Assembly (NCBI GenBank): GCA_003450735.1
Contig: DMEZ01000055.1
Location: forward strand, 297,845-361,844
Direction of reading: 5' to 3'
Length of the DNA stretch: 64,000 bases
Source: Elusimicrobiota bacterium
GTDB lineage: Bacteria; Elusimicrobiota; Elusimicrobia; UBA1565
The position numbers were made by a program, and so were the translations under genes. Shown in pieces: positions 7,787-16,684 of this stretch. Numbering within the stretch: position 1 is the first letter of the stretch; the number at the start of each line of letters is the position of its first letter. The notes below the pieces were generated by a model, which saw nothing but the letters and a program-made list of their open reading frames with translations, did no database searches and was not told where the DNA came from.

Positions 7787-10678
7787 CTAGTACGGGAACA
7801 GCTCGTCGAGGGTCTTCTCGCTCACCTCGCCGAGCTTCTTCAAGGCCTCCAGATCCACGCGGCTCCGGTTGCCCAGGATGTAGACGGTCTTGGGGCTGTT
7901 CTCGAAGCGGGCGGCGAACCCCTCCAGGTCCTTCAGGGTGTAGGCCAGCGACTTCCGGAAGCGCTCGGGCCGCGGGTCCTTCGCGAAGCCCAGATCCTCC
8001 CAGTAGAGCACCGTGCCCGGGACGCGGCGGAACTCGACGGGCGAGGTGCGGTAGCGCTCCTCGATGCTGCGCTTCGTCTCCCTGAAGCGGTCCTCGGAGG
8101 CCGGGAGCTTCGTGAGGAGGCTCTTGAGCAGGGTCGAGGCGTCGAGCGTCTTGTCGGCCTGCGTCCCGAGCCGCCCCCACAGGCGCGTCTCGTCGCCCTG
8201 GTGGTCGGCCTGGGCGTAGCCGCCGGAGGCCGAGTAGGCCATGGCGCGCGCCTCGCGCACCTCCTGGAAGATGACCGAGCTCATCCCGCCGCCCATGTAG
8301 TCGGAGTAGAAATGATAGTCCACCGCCCGCTCGGGCGCGTACACCTCGTCCGCCGCGAGCAGGCCGACCTGCGACTGCACCATGTCGCGATGGGTGAAGA
8401 GCACCTCCTCCTTGCCGGGCCGGCGATAACGAACGGGTTTGCGCTCCGGGTTGTCGGCGTAGGTCTTCCCCGGGGGGGTGAGCAGGGCGAGCAGCTCCTC
8501 GGGCTTCCTCGAGCCCACGTAGGCCGCGCGGTGCTTGAAGGCGAAGAAGCCCTTGAGGACCTCCTTGAGCCTGCCTTCGTCGAGGGCCTTGAGCTCGGCG
8601 TCGGAGAGCTCGCCCAGCACCGCGCTCTCAGGGCCGCGTCCGGCCCACTCGCCCAAGGCGTAGGCCGCGTAGTTCGGGTTGATCTTGTTGTCCTTGTGCG
8701 CGCCGACCTGCACCTCGACCATCTTCTTGAGGGTGTCCTCGGCGATGTTGGGCTCCTCGAAGCGCTGGCGCATCAGCTGGAGCGACTCCTCGAGGTTCTG
8801 CTCGAGCCCCGAAAGGTGGATCGAGGACTCCTGCTCGCCGCAGCTGGTCTTCAGGTCGGTGCCGAGGGCGTAGAGCTTCTTCTTGAAGTCCTCGGCCTTG
8901 AGCGTCCCCGCGCCCGAGAGGTCGAGCAGGTCCAGGGCCGCGCAGAGGGCCTTCTCGTGCCGGGAGCCCCGCGCGAACTCGAGCTGGAGCTGGAAGAGGT
9001 CGTTGAAGGGGTTCTTCGAGGTCACGAGCCTGCCCCAGGGGGCCGTGCGGACCTGGTAGTCTTGCCCCTCCTCGAGCCACTTCGGCTCGATGGGCTTGGC
9101 CGGCATGCTCACCAGTTCCTTATAGAAGGCCGATTCGCGGCCCCGGGCGATGTCGATCTTCGTGAAGCCCGGCTTCTCCATGGAGGGGATCTCCGGCTTG
9201 CCCTTGCGCCGGAAGGCCGAGACCCGGCCCCAGCCCAGGTACTTGCGCGCGACGCGGAGCACGTCCTCCCTCGTGACCTTCTTCAGGCGCTCGAGGCGCC
9301 TGGACGCCCGGTCCCACTCATCGAAACGGACGAAGGACATCGCCATCTCGCCGACGCGCGCGTCGTTGGACTCGAGCTTCCTCTTCTCGCTGATCTCGAA
9401 GTTGGTGATGATGGCCTTGAGGTCGTCCTCCGAGAACTCCCCGGCCTTGAGCTTGTCCGCCGCGCCCAACAGGAGGGCCTCGGCCTCCTCCAGGGTCTGG
9501 CTGTCCTTGGGCACGACCCACATCTGCCAGGAGCCTCCCTCGTTCATCGAGCTCACGCTCGAGCCGGCCCGCTTGACCTTCTGGGCCTGGTTGAGGGTCA
9601 GGTTCAGGATGCCCGACTCCGAGTTGTCCATCACCATGTCCATGACCACGAGCGCGTCGTAGTCGGGGTGGGCGTTGGACGGGATGGGCCAGGCGAGGAT
9701 GGCCTGCTCTTCGGACTCGTACTTCACCTCGGTCCGGACCGTCCAAGTCGGCTTCGGGAGCTCATAGGATTCGGGCGCGGGCACGGGTCTGGGGGTCCAG
9801 CCGCCGAACCAGCGTTCCACCAGCTTGAGCGCCTCCTTCGGCTCGAAGTCCCCGGCGAGGGCGATGGCCATGTTGTTGGGGACGTAGTAGCGGCGCTGGT
9901 AGGCGTACATCTTCGCGAGCGAGGGGTTCTTGAGGTGCTCCATCGAGCCGAGCACCGTCCGGCCGTAGGGGTGGTTTCCGTACAACGACTTCCCGAGGGC
10001 CTCGTAGAGGATGCGGCCGGGGTTGTCCATCGAGCGGTTCTTCTCCTCGTAGACCGTCTCGATCTCGGTCTGGAACAGGCGGAAGACGGGGCCCTTGAAG
10101 CGGTCGCTCTCGAGCTTGCCCCACGCCTCGAAGCGGTTCTTGGGCATGTCCGTGACGTAGACGGTCATCTCGTTGGAGGTGAAGGCGTTGATGCCGCGGA
10201 AGCCGAGCTGCTTGTAGGTCTTGTCGAGCTCGTTGGGGATGGCGAACTTGGCGGCTTCGACGTTCTGCTTGTCGATGCGGGCGTAGAGGTCCTTGCGCTT
10301 GGCCGTGTCGGTCGTCACGAAGTGCTCTTCGTAAAGCTTGCTGATGGCGTCGAGGTGGGCCTGCTCCTTCTTAGGGTCCAGCGTGCCGAGGCGGGAGCTC
10401 CCCTTGAAGAACATGTGCTCCAGGTAGTGCGCCATGCCGGTGCTGTCGGAAGGGTCGCTGCGCGAGCCGGCCCGCACCGCGATCCAGGCGGAGATGCGCG
10501 GGGTCTCGTGGTTGGGGGAGAGATAGACGCTCAAGCCGTTCTTGAGCCGGTGCACCGTGGCCTTCAGGCCGTCGCCGGGCAGAGGGGAAAGGACGGTCTT
10601 GGGCAGGCGCGAGCCTTGCTCCCAGGATGCCCCGAAGGCCGAGCCGGCGAGCAGGACGGCTAGGAAAACGTGGGTCAT
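7787..10678 (-). CDS. Double-domain M16 zinc peptidase, exported
   Basis: A 963-residue protein with an N-terminal signal peptide (hydrophobic residues 3-16, cleavage near AFGA). The inverted zinc motif HYLEH (His84, Glu87, His88) and a downstream Glu in the ETVYEEKNRSM region give a complete M16 active site in the N-terminal half. The C-terminal half is a second M16-like repeat without HxxEH, as in pitrilysin-type full-length enzymes. It probably degrades peptides in the periplasm. It is transcribed alone; the 33 bp between it and hemG is too short for a large promoter, so it may be the last gene of the leftward hemG unit. Confidence 0.92.
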   Translation of the reverse strand: MTHVFLAVLLAGSAFGASWEQGSRLPKTVLSPLPGDGLKATVHRLKNGLSVYLSPNHETPRISAWIAVRAGSRSDPSDSTGMAHYLEHMFFKGSSRLGTLDPKKEQAHLDAISKLYEEHFVTTDTAKRKDLYARIDKQNVEAAKFAIPNELDKTYKQLGFRGINAFTSNEMTVYVTDMPKNRFEAWGKLESDRFKGPVFRLFQTEIETVYEEKNRSMDNPGRILYEALGKSLYGNHPYGRTVLGSMEHLKNPSLAKMYAYQRRYYVPNNMAIALAGDFEPKEALKLVERWFGGWTPRPVPAPESYELPKPTWTVRTEVKYESEEQAILAWPIPSNAHPDYDALVVMDMVMDNSESGILNLTLNQAQKVKRAGSSVSSMNEGGSWQMWVVPKDSQTLEEAEALLLGAADKLKAGEFSEDDLKAIITNFEISEKRKLESNDARVGEMAMSFVRFDEWDRASRRLERLKKVTREDVLRVARKYLGWGRVSAFRRKGKPEIPSMEKPGFTKIDIARGRESAFYKELVSMPAKPIEPKWLEEGQDYQVRTAPWGRLVTSKNPFNDLFQLQLEFARGSRHEKALCAALDLLDLSGAGTLKAEDFKKKLYALGTDLKTSCGEQESSIHLSGLEQNLEESLQLMRQRFEEPNIAEDTLKKMVEVQVGAHKDNKINPNYAAYALGEWAGRGPESAVLGELSDAELKALDEGRLKEVLKGFFAFKHRAAYVGSRKPEELLALLTPPGKTYADNPERKPVRYRRPGKEEVLFTHRDMVQSQVGLLAADEVYAPERAVDYHFYSDYMGGGMSSVIFQEVREARAMAYSASGGYAQADHQGDETRLWGRLGTQADKTLDASTLLKSLLTKLPASEDRFRETKRSIEERYRTSPVEFRRVPGTVLYWEDLGFAKDPRPERFRKSLAYTLKDLEGFAARFENSPKTVYILGNRSRVDLEALKKLGEVSEKTLDELFPY

Positions 10679-10711
10679 GAGAGTCCTCCAGGGAACGGCG
10701 GACCTAGCTTA

Positions 10712-12151
10712 TCAAACAACCGCGCCCGGAGGCACGCCCTGGAGGGCGCGCCGCGCGGCCTCGCGGCCGGAGCGCACGCACTCCGGGATGCCGATGCCGC
10801 GGTAGCAGCCCCCGCAGAGCAGGAGCCCCGGGAAGGCGGGCAGGGCCGCCTCGAGACCCGCGAGCCGCGCGGCGTGCCCCACGTTGTAGAGGGCGTTAGC
10901 CTTCGGCCAGCGGTGGACGCTGGCGCCGAGGGGCCGGGCGCCCAACCCCAGGATGCGCTCGAGGTCGCCGGCCGCCGCCCGCGCGAGGCCCTCGTCGTCC
11001 ATGTCCAGGGGCGCCTCGCGCCCCTTCCCGCCGAAGTAGCAGCGGATCAGGGTCTTCCCCTCCGGGGCCCGGCCGGGGAACTTGTTGGAAGTGAAGGTGG
11101 CCGCCGTCAGGGAGACCTCCTCCCTGCGCTGGACGAGGAAGCCGAAGCCCTCCGGACGTCGGCGCAGGGCGGAGGTCTCATAGAGGAGGTTCACCGCCGC
11201 GGTCGAGGAGAACTCGAAGCGGCGCAGAAGCGACGCCACAGCGGGGGCCTCGTGCTCCAGGAGGGCCGCCGAGGCGTCGGCGGGCGCGGCGAGCACGACG
11301 ACGTCGGCTTCGAGGGTCTCCTCCGAAGCGAGCTCGGCCCGCCAGCGCCCGCCCTCGCGGCGCAGGGTCTTCACCCGGGCGTTGAGCCGCGCGCAGGGCC
11401 GCACGCGCTCGGCCAGGGCCTCGGGAAAGGAGGCGACTCCGCCCTCGAGGGTCACGAACATCGTGAGTCCGCCCGACGGCTTCGCCGCGGGGCCCTTGCG
11501 CGCGTACACGCCGCGCAGGATGCTGCCGTATCTTTGTTCCAGCTCGCGGAACTGCGGGAAGGTGCTGTTCAAACTCAGGGCCTCGACGTCGCCCGCGTAG
11601 ATGCCGGCGAAGACGGGCTCGAGGATGGTGCGCACGGCCGCCTCCCCGAAGCGGCGTCGTCCGAACTCGGCCAGGGACTCGTCCTTCTCCTCCTTGAGCG
11701 GAGGGACGAACGCCTCGAGCCCCATGCGCAGCTTCTCCGGGAGGGAGAGCAGGTCGCTGGCCAGGAAGGGGAGGACCTTGGCCGGCATCAGCATCATCAG
11801 GCCGTCGGGGTACTTGCGCAGGCGGCCCCGCGAGTAGACGAAGACGTCGCGCCTCGTCCGTTCCGTCGTCAGGATCTTCTTGCGAAGCCCAAGCTCCGTC
11901 AACAGCTCAACGGCCGCGGGGCGGGTGGACAGGAAGGAATCGGGGCCAGCGTCCACGGGGACGCCTCCGAGGGTGTCCCCCAGCAGCTTGCCGCCGAGGC
12001 GTCCGGAAGCTTCGAGCAGGGAGAGCTCGAGGACCTCCCGCGCGGCGGAAGCGGCGGAGGCGCAGCAGGGGCGCCGGGCCAGGACGGCCTTCTGCAGGTC
12101 GTAGGCGGCCGAGAGTCCGGCGATGCCCCCGCCGACGATCAGGACGCGCAT
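10712..12151 (-). CDS. hemG: Protoporphyrinogen/coproporphyrinogen oxidase, oxygen-dependent type
   Basis: A 479-residue FAD flavoprotein. MRVLIVGGGIAGLSAAYDL at the N-terminus is the dinucleotide-binding Rossmann motif, and that is why the ATG at 12151 was chosen over upstream in-frame codons. RLGGKLL follows, and the C-terminus contains LLLCGGCYRGIGIPECVRSGREAA, the second FAD motif of PPO/HemY proteins. It catalyses the six-electron oxidation late in heme synthesis. The Gram-positive-style HemY/CgoX could act on coproporphyrinogen instead, and sequence alone does not decide. hemH and hemE lie upstream on the same strand, separated by a two-gene insertion. Confidence 0.88.
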   Translation of the reverse strand: MRVLIVGGGIAGLSAAYDLQKAVLARRPCCASAASAAREVLELSLLEASGRLGGKLLGDTLGGVPVDAGPDSFLSTRPAAVELLTELGLRKKILTTERTRRDVFVYSRGRLRKYPDGLMMLMPAKVLPFLASDLLSLPEKLRMGLEAFVPPLKEEKDESLAEFGRRRFGEAAVRTILEPVFAGIYAGDVEALSLNSTFPQFRELEQRYGSILRGVYARKGPAAKPSGGLTMFVTLEGGVASFPEALAERVRPCARLNARVKTLRREGGRWRAELASEETLEADVVVLAAPADASAALLEHEAPAVASLLRRFEFSSTAAVNLLYETSALRRRPEGFGFLVQRREEVSLTAATFTSNKFPGRAPEGKTLIRCYFGGKGREAPLDMDDEGLARAAAGDLERILGLGARPLGASVHRWPKANALYNVGHAARLAGLEAALPAFPGLLLCGGCYRGIGIPECVRSGREAARRALQGVPPGAVV

Positions 12152-12215
12152 GAATATCGATAGGCTACTATGTATCCGCGATGCAAAACAAATGCGGCTT
12201 ACGTTCATCGCACTA

Positions 12216-12246
12216 TTGACATATTATAGTATGTCGTCTATACTAT
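12216..12246 (+). promoter_or_regulatory. Sigma70-type promoter with overlapping inverted repeat
   Basis: TTGACA (12216-12221), a 17-bp spacer and TATACT (12239-12244) form a near-consensus promoter. Its start point would fall at about 12251, next to the ATG at 12252, predicting a leaderless mRNA. A perfect 7-bp inverted repeat, ATAGTAT (12226-12232) and ATACTAT (12240-12246), overlaps the -10 box and is a plausible autoregulatory operator for the downstream XRE protein. Confidence 0.65.
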
Positions 12247-12251
12247 CCCCG

Positions 12252-12812
12252 ATGAAGTCGCTCAAGGAGGAGCGCCGGCGCCTGGGGCTCTCGCAGAGGC
12301 AGTTCGCCGCGCGCTCACGGCTCTCGTTCCGCACGATCCAGCTTTTGGAGAAAGGAAAGCATGACGCGCGCCTCTCCACGCTCGCGAAGCTCGCCAAGGC
12401 CCTTGGACGTCCGGGAAACGGGGTGTTTCGCGCCGTCGAGGAGGCCCTATCCCCCCGCAGCGGCACGCTGGCCGAGGCCTCGGCCGCCCTCGCGAAAGGC
12501 CCGGACTGGAAAGGGCCGTTCTTCGATTTCATCGACGACTTCCGACGCTCGCCGGATGCCGCCTCGATCGAACAGGCGCCGGTTCCCGGCCTCTCCCCGC
12601 GCATGCTCGCCCTGCTGGCCTCCACGGTCGAGGAGCTCTGCGCGGAACGCGGGATGTCCCCGCCGCTCTGGTGCGCGGGCGTGCGCGCGCTCCGCGAGCC
12701 GTGGTTCATCTCCGGGATGGAGAGCCTGAAGGCTTCGGCCCTCGCGGAATCTCCCGCACGGTTCCGGCGCAGGAACATCTTCACGCTCTCGAACTTCCTG
12801 CAGAGGGCTTGA
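12252..12812 (+). CDS. XRE-family regulator, probable antitoxin of an NTase module
   Basis: A 186-residue protein with an N-terminal helix-turn-helix (residues about 4-55: RRRLGLSQRQFAARSRLSFRTIQLLEKG) and a C-terminal helical domain of unknown fold. The ATG at 12252 was chosen because the HTH begins there and the promoter places the transcript start beside it; an in-frame ATG at 12231 lies inside the promoter. The stop is 3 bp before the nucleotidyltransferase gene. The pair resembles toxin-antitoxin or MNT-like modules in layout, but no named family was recognised. Confidence 0.75.
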   Translation: MKSLKEERRRLGLSQRQFAARSRLSFRTIQLLEKGKHDARLSTLAKLAKALGRPGNGVFRAVEEALSPRSGTLAEASAALAKGPDWKGPFFDFIDDFRRSPDAASIEQAPVPGLSPRMLALLASTVEELCAERGMSPPLWCAGVRALREPWFISGMESLKASALAESPARFRRRNIFTLSNFLQRA

Positions 12813-12815
12813 GCG

Positions 12816-13322
12816 ATGCTCGAAGCCCGGCTCATCCGCCGTCTATTCAAGGCCTTGAACGAGGAACTGCGCAAGAGCGGCGCCAAGGGAGAGATCGGAC
12901 TCTGCGGAGGCGCCGTCATGTGCCTGGTCTTCGAGGCGCGAAAGGCGACCAAGGACGTGGACGCCCTCTTCCACCCGACCCGAGAGATCCGCGCGGCCGC
13001 GCGGGCCGTGGCCAGGAAGTTCTCGCTGCCGGAGGACTGGCTTAACGACGCGGCCAAGGGGTTCTTCCTGCGCGAGCCGCCCAAGGACGAGGTCATGGAA
13101 CTCTCCCATCTCAGGGTCTGGGCGCCCAGCGCGGACTACATGCTCGCCATGAAGTGCGTCAGTGCCCGCTTCGACTCCCAGGACTCCGACGACGTGCGCT
13201 TCCTCGTGCGCTGGCTGGGACTCAAGACCCCGGCCGAGGTCTTCTCGATCATAGAGAAGTACTACCCCCACGAACGGATCCCCGTCCGCACCCAGTTCTT
13301 CGTCGAAGAACTCCTGCAGTGA
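12816..13322 (+). CDS. DUF6036/AbiEii-like nucleotidyltransferase
   Basis: A 168-residue protein with a minimal nucleotidyltransferase signature: GGAVMCLVF (about residues 31-39), then ATKDVDALF, in which the Asp-x-Asp (DVD) would bind metal. This is the layout of DUF6036 and AbiEii-type NTases, some of which modify tRNA or proteins as toxins. It follows the XRE gene by 3 bp and is probably co-transcribed and controlled by it. It is convergent with hemH, ending 29 bp from the hemH stop. Confidence 0.7.
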   Translation: MLEARLIRRLFKALNEELRKSGAKGEIGLCGGAVMCLVFEARKATKDVDALFHPTREIRAAARAVARKFSLPEDWLNDAAKGFFLREPPKDEVMELSHLRVWAPSADYMLAMKCVSARFDSQDSDDVRFLVRWLGLKTPAEVFSIIEKYYPHERIPVRTQFFVEELLQ

Positions 13323-13351
13323 CTATCGCGGCGGGCCCGGGGTTCTAGGCC

Positions 13352-14284
13352 CTACGACAGCGGAGCGAAGGCCGAGCGCGTGATGGCCGCGAGGGCGCAG
13401 ACGAAGAGCGGGTCGTCGTTCAAGGCCGGCACCCGGTAGAACTTGAGCCCCTGGCGCTCGGCCCGCTCGCGGTAGACGACGTCGAGGTCGTAGAGGGTCT
13501 CGAGGTTCTCGAAGAGGAAGCCCACGGGATCGAGGAGCACGGCCTTCATGCCTCCCTTGGCGGCCATGTCGATGATCTCGCCCGCGTCGGGCCCGAGCCA
13601 TCCCCCCTCGGCGCCCTGGGGGACGCTCTGGTAGGCGAGCATCCACTCCGCGACCCCGGCCTCCTGCGCCGTGGCCGCGGCGGTCAGCTGGAGCTGCTCG
13701 GCGTAGGGGTCGCCGTCGTCTGCGACGCTCTGGGGCAGGCTGTGGCCGGTGAAGAGGGTCAGGGTCCGGCGGCGCAGGTCGCCGGGGATCTCCTCGAAGG
13801 ACGCCTTGAGCTTCTCGGCGAAGGCGCCGGTGAGCATCGGGTGGGCGTTCCAGGGCGGCGGGGAGAAGAGCGCCAGACCGCCGGCCTCGGCGGCGGCGGC
13901 TCGGGCCTTCTCCAGGTAGGCCTCGTCGGTCATGCCCGACTGGTAGGGGGCGAGCGGCAAGGCCAGGGCGGAGGCGTGGCCGTCCTTGGCCATGGCCTGA
14001 ATGGCGCCGCGGATGCTCGGCTCGGAATGCTTCATGCCGAGGTAGACGTCCACCCCGAAGCCGCCCGCGCGCAGGGCGGTCTGGAGCATCTCGGCCACGG
14101 CCGCGCAGGTTTCCACCACGGGCGAGGCGCCGCCGATGCGGCGGTAGCGTTCGGTCAGGTCCTTCAGGACGGCTTCGGTGGCCCGCGGCCCCAGGATGCT
14201 CTTGAGGAACGCCGGCACCTCCTCAAGACTCTTGGGCGCCCCGTACGCCATCATCAGAACGGCGGCTTTCGATTGCTGGTTCAT
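13352..14284 (-). CDS. hemH: Ferrochelatase
   Basis: A 310-residue protein of the ferrochelatase family, inserting ferrous iron into the porphyrin at the end of heme synthesis. The catalytic His lies in FTGHSLPQ and the conserved Glu in DPVGFLFENLETLYDLD. The N-terminus VLLMAYGAP-like segment and RYRRIGGASPV are typical. Its start overlaps the hemE stop by 4 bp, so the two are translationally coupled. It could use coproporphyrin or protoporphyrin depending on the pathway. Confidence 0.93.
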   Translation of the reverse strand: MNQQSKAAVLMMAYGAPKSLEEVPAFLKSILGPRATEAVLKDLTERYRRIGGASPVVETCAAVAEMLQTALRAGGFGVDVYLGMKHSEPSIRGAIQAMAKDGHASALALPLAPYQSGMTDEAYLEKARAAAAEAGGLALFSPPPWNAHPMLTGAFAEKLKASFEEIPGDLRRRTLTLFTGHSLPQSVADDGDPYAEQLQLTAAATAQEAGVAEWMLAYQSVPQGAEGGWLGPDAGEIIDMAAKGGMKAVLLDPVGFLFENLETLYDLDVVYRERAERQGLKFYRVPALNDDPLFVCALAAITRSAFAPLS

Positions 14285-15303
14285 CGGGAGCTCATCTCAT
14301 GGACCCATTCCGCGACCGCTTTCACGCGGTCGGGCGGGGTGTCTTTCGGGATACCGTGTCCCAGGTTGAAGATATGGCCGGGCCGGCCCCCGGCGCGGCG
14401 CAAAACCTCGGCCACCGCCTCCTTCAGCTCGGGGAGCGGGGCCGAGAGCTTCGCCGGATCGAGGTTGCCCTGGACGGCGCGGCCGTAGCCGATGCGCCTC
14501 CAGGCTTCGTCCAAAGGGATGCGCCAGTCCACCCCGACCACGTCCCCTCCCGCGTCGCGGAACTCCTCCAGGAACGGCGCGGTGTTGGTGCCGAAGTGGA
14601 CGAGGGGGACGCCGGATTTCGCGGCCTCGTCGAGGACCTTCTTGGAGTAGGGCGCGGCGAAGCGGGCGTATTCTTCGCGGGTGAGGATCCCGGCCCAGCT
14701 GTCGAAGAGCTGGAGCGCCTGCGCCCCGGCCCGGGCCTGGGCGAGCAGGTAGGCGCCGCTCACCCCGGCGAGCTTGGTCATCAGCCGCCCCCAGAGGTCC
14801 GGCCGCTCGCGCATCATCGCCCTGACGTGGGCGTAGTCCTTCGAGGGCCCCCCCTCGACCGCGTAGGCGGCCAGGGTGAACGGAGCCCCGGCGAAGCCGA
14901 TGAGGGGCACCTTTCCGGCCAGCATCCTGCGGGCCAGCCGCACAGCCTCGAGCACGAAGCCCAGGCCTTCCGACGGGTCGAAGACGCGCAGGGCGTCCAC
15001 GTCCTTCTCCGTGCGGACGGGCGGCGAGAGCCGGGGGCCCTCCCCTTCCGCGAACTCGAGCTTCAGCCCCATCGGGGGCAGGGGCAGGAGGATGTCGGCG
15101 AAGAGGATGGCCGCGTCCACCGCGAAGGCGCGCACCGGCTGGAGCGTCACCTCGGCGGCGAGCTCGGGGGTGCGGCAGAGCTCGAGCATGCCGTGCTTCT
15201 CGCGCAGGGCGCGGTATTCGGGCATGTAGCGCCCGGCCTGGCGCATGAACCAGACGGGGGTGGCGTCGGTCTTCTCCCGGCGGCAGGCGTCCAGGAACCT
15301 CAC
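14281..15303 (-). CDS. hemE: Uroporphyrinogen decarboxylase
   Basis: A 340-residue TIM-barrel enzyme converting uroporphyrinogen III to coproporphyrinogen III. It has the signature PVWFMRQAGRYMPEYR near the N-terminus and the conserved FADILLPL and GVPLVHFGTNT segments, and ends with FNLGHGIPKDTPPDRVKAV. It overlaps the symporter gene upstream by 4 bp and hemH downstream by 4 bp, so the three form one leftward unit. Confidence 0.95.
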   Translation of the reverse strand: MRFLDACRREKTDATPVWFMRQAGRYMPEYRALREKHGMLELCRTPELAAEVTLQPVRAFAVDAAILFADILLPLPPMGLKLEFAEGEGPRLSPPVRTEKDVDALRVFDPSEGLGFVLEAVRLARRMLAGKVPLIGFAGAPFTLAAYAVEGGPSKDYAHVRAMMRERPDLWGRLMTKLAGVSGAYLLAQARAGAQALQLFDSWAGILTREEYARFAAPYSKKVLDEAAKSGVPLVHFGTNTAPFLEEFRDAGGDVVGVDWRIPLDEAWRRIGYGRAVQGNLDPAKLSAPLPELKEAVAEVLRRAGGRPGHIFNLGHGIPKDTPPDRVKAVAEWVHEMSSR

Positions 15304-16598
15304 GCGGCCTCCCTGCGCGCCTCGAAGGCCTCGACGCAGACGGCGGCCGCGAGGTCGCCCTCGACGTTGATGACCGTGCGCCCCATGTCCAGCAGGCGGT
15401 CGGCGCCCAGGATGAGGGCGATGCCGTCGGGCGGCACCCCGACCTGGGCCATGACGCCCATGAGCAGGGGGATGGAGCCGCCGGGGATGCCGGCCGTGCC
15501 GACGGCCGAGAGCACGCAGAGCAAGACCACGAGGGCCTGCTGGGGCAGGCTCAGGGGGATGCCGAACACCTGGGCCACGAAGAGCACCACGGCGCCCTCG
15601 AAGAGCGCGGTGCCGTTCATGTTGATGGTCGCGCCCAGAGGACAGACGAAGCCCGCGATGGCCGGCCGCACCCCCAGCTCCGTCTCGGCCACGCGCATGG
15701 TCGTAGGCAGGGTCGCGTTGCTCGAGGAGGTCGAGAAAGCCGTGACGATGACGGGCACCGTGCGGCGCATGAACAGGCGGCCGCTCAAGCCCGCCAGGGA
15801 CTTGACCAGGAAGGGGTAGAAGACGAGCAGCTGCAGCAGGTAGCAGCCGAAGACCAGGACGACGTAGAAAGCGAGCTTGGCGAGCAGGCCGAAGCCGAAG
15901 CGGGCCGTGACCGTGAAGATCAGGCAGAACACGGCGACCGGGGCGAGGCGCATCGCGAAGCCCACGATGGCCACCATGGCATCCGAGAGAGAGTCCAGCC
16001 AGCCGGTCATGCGGCCGCGCCGCTCCTCGGGCAAGGCCGTCAATGCCGAGCCGAAGAGCAGGGCGAAGAGGATGAGGGGCAGCATCCGCATGTCCGCCAC
16101 CGCCGCGAGGATGTTGCGCGGCAGCACCGAGTCGAGCACCGCGGTGACGAGGGCCCGCAGGCTGCCGGGGCCCGCGGCGGGCTGGAAGCGCGCCGCGTCC
16201 CCGCCGAAGGACTCCATGAGCGCGCGCCGCGACGCCTCGTCGAAGCCCACGCCGGGCTGGAAGAAGCCCATCACCGCCAGGCCGAGCGCGACCGAGAAGG
16301 CCGTGGTGAGGAAGAACAGCCCCATCGTGAGCGCCCCGATGCGCCCGAGCCGGCTCAGGTCGCCCAAGCGCGCGACGCCCGCGGCGAGGGAGGCGAAGAC
16401 CAGCGGGACGATGACCAGGAAGAGCATGCGCAGAAAGACCTGGCCCACAGGGTAGGCCGCGCCGTCGATGAGGGTCTCGAGGGGGCCCTTCAGCTGCGGG
16501 AGCGCGCCGGCCAGCGCGTTGGCGCCGACGCCCGCGAGGGCCCCGAGGAAGAGGCCGCCGAGGATGGCGCGGTGGGCGCGGCGCTCATGAGCGGACAT
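15300..16598 (-). CDS. Dicarboxylate/amino acid:cation symporter (DAACS family)
   Basis: A 432-residue inner-membrane carrier with multiple hydrophobic helices. The family motifs STSSSNATLPTTM (hairpin HP1) and GATINMNGTALFEG (TM7, NMxGT sodium site) are clear, and the C-terminal IPLLMGVMAQVG and DRLLDMGRTVINV segments match GltP/DctA transporters. The substrate is probably glutamate, aspartate or C4-dicarboxylates. It is the first gene of the leftward symporter-hemE-hemH unit; uptake of a tetrapyrrole precursor is only speculation. Its start is divergent from the M3 peptidase, 86 bp away. Confidence 0.92.
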   Translation of the reverse strand: MSAHERRAHRAILGGLFLGALAGVGANALAGALPQLKGPLETLIDGAAYPVGQVFLRMLFLVIVPLVFASLAAGVARLGDLSRLGRIGALTMGLFFLTTAFSVALGLAVMGFFQPGVGFDEASRRALMESFGGDAARFQPAAGPGSLRALVTAVLDSVLPRNILAAVADMRMLPLILFALLFGSALTALPEERRGRMTGWLDSLSDAMVAIVGFAMRLAPVAVFCLIFTVTARFGFGLLAKLAFYVVLVFGCYLLQLLVFYPFLVKSLAGLSGRLFMRRTVPVIVTAFSTSSSNATLPTTMRVAETELGVRPAIAGFVCPLGATINMNGTALFEGAVVLFVAQVFGIPLSLPQQALVVLLCVLSAVGTAGIPGGSIPLLMGVMAQVGVPPDGIALILGADRLLDMGRTVINVEGDLAAAVCVEAFEARREAA

Positions 16599-16684
16599 CG
16601 GCTAGGAGTATATACATTCTTGCGCGCCCGTTCTCCACCCGCCCGGGGACTTGGTATGATGAAGCCTTCCTGGAGGGACCCCCG

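Noticed and set aside
8201..10663. Long open frame (820 codons) antisense to the M16 peptidase
   Set aside because: It is the shadow of a high-GC gene: the translation is Leu/Gly/Val/Arg-rich without motifs, whereas the opposite strand has a complete M16 active site and signal peptide.
12123..12251. Earlier start for the XRE regulator
   Set aside because: The upstream codons overlap the TTGACA/TATACT promoter and the start of hemG on the other strand, and the helix-turn-helix begins at 12252.
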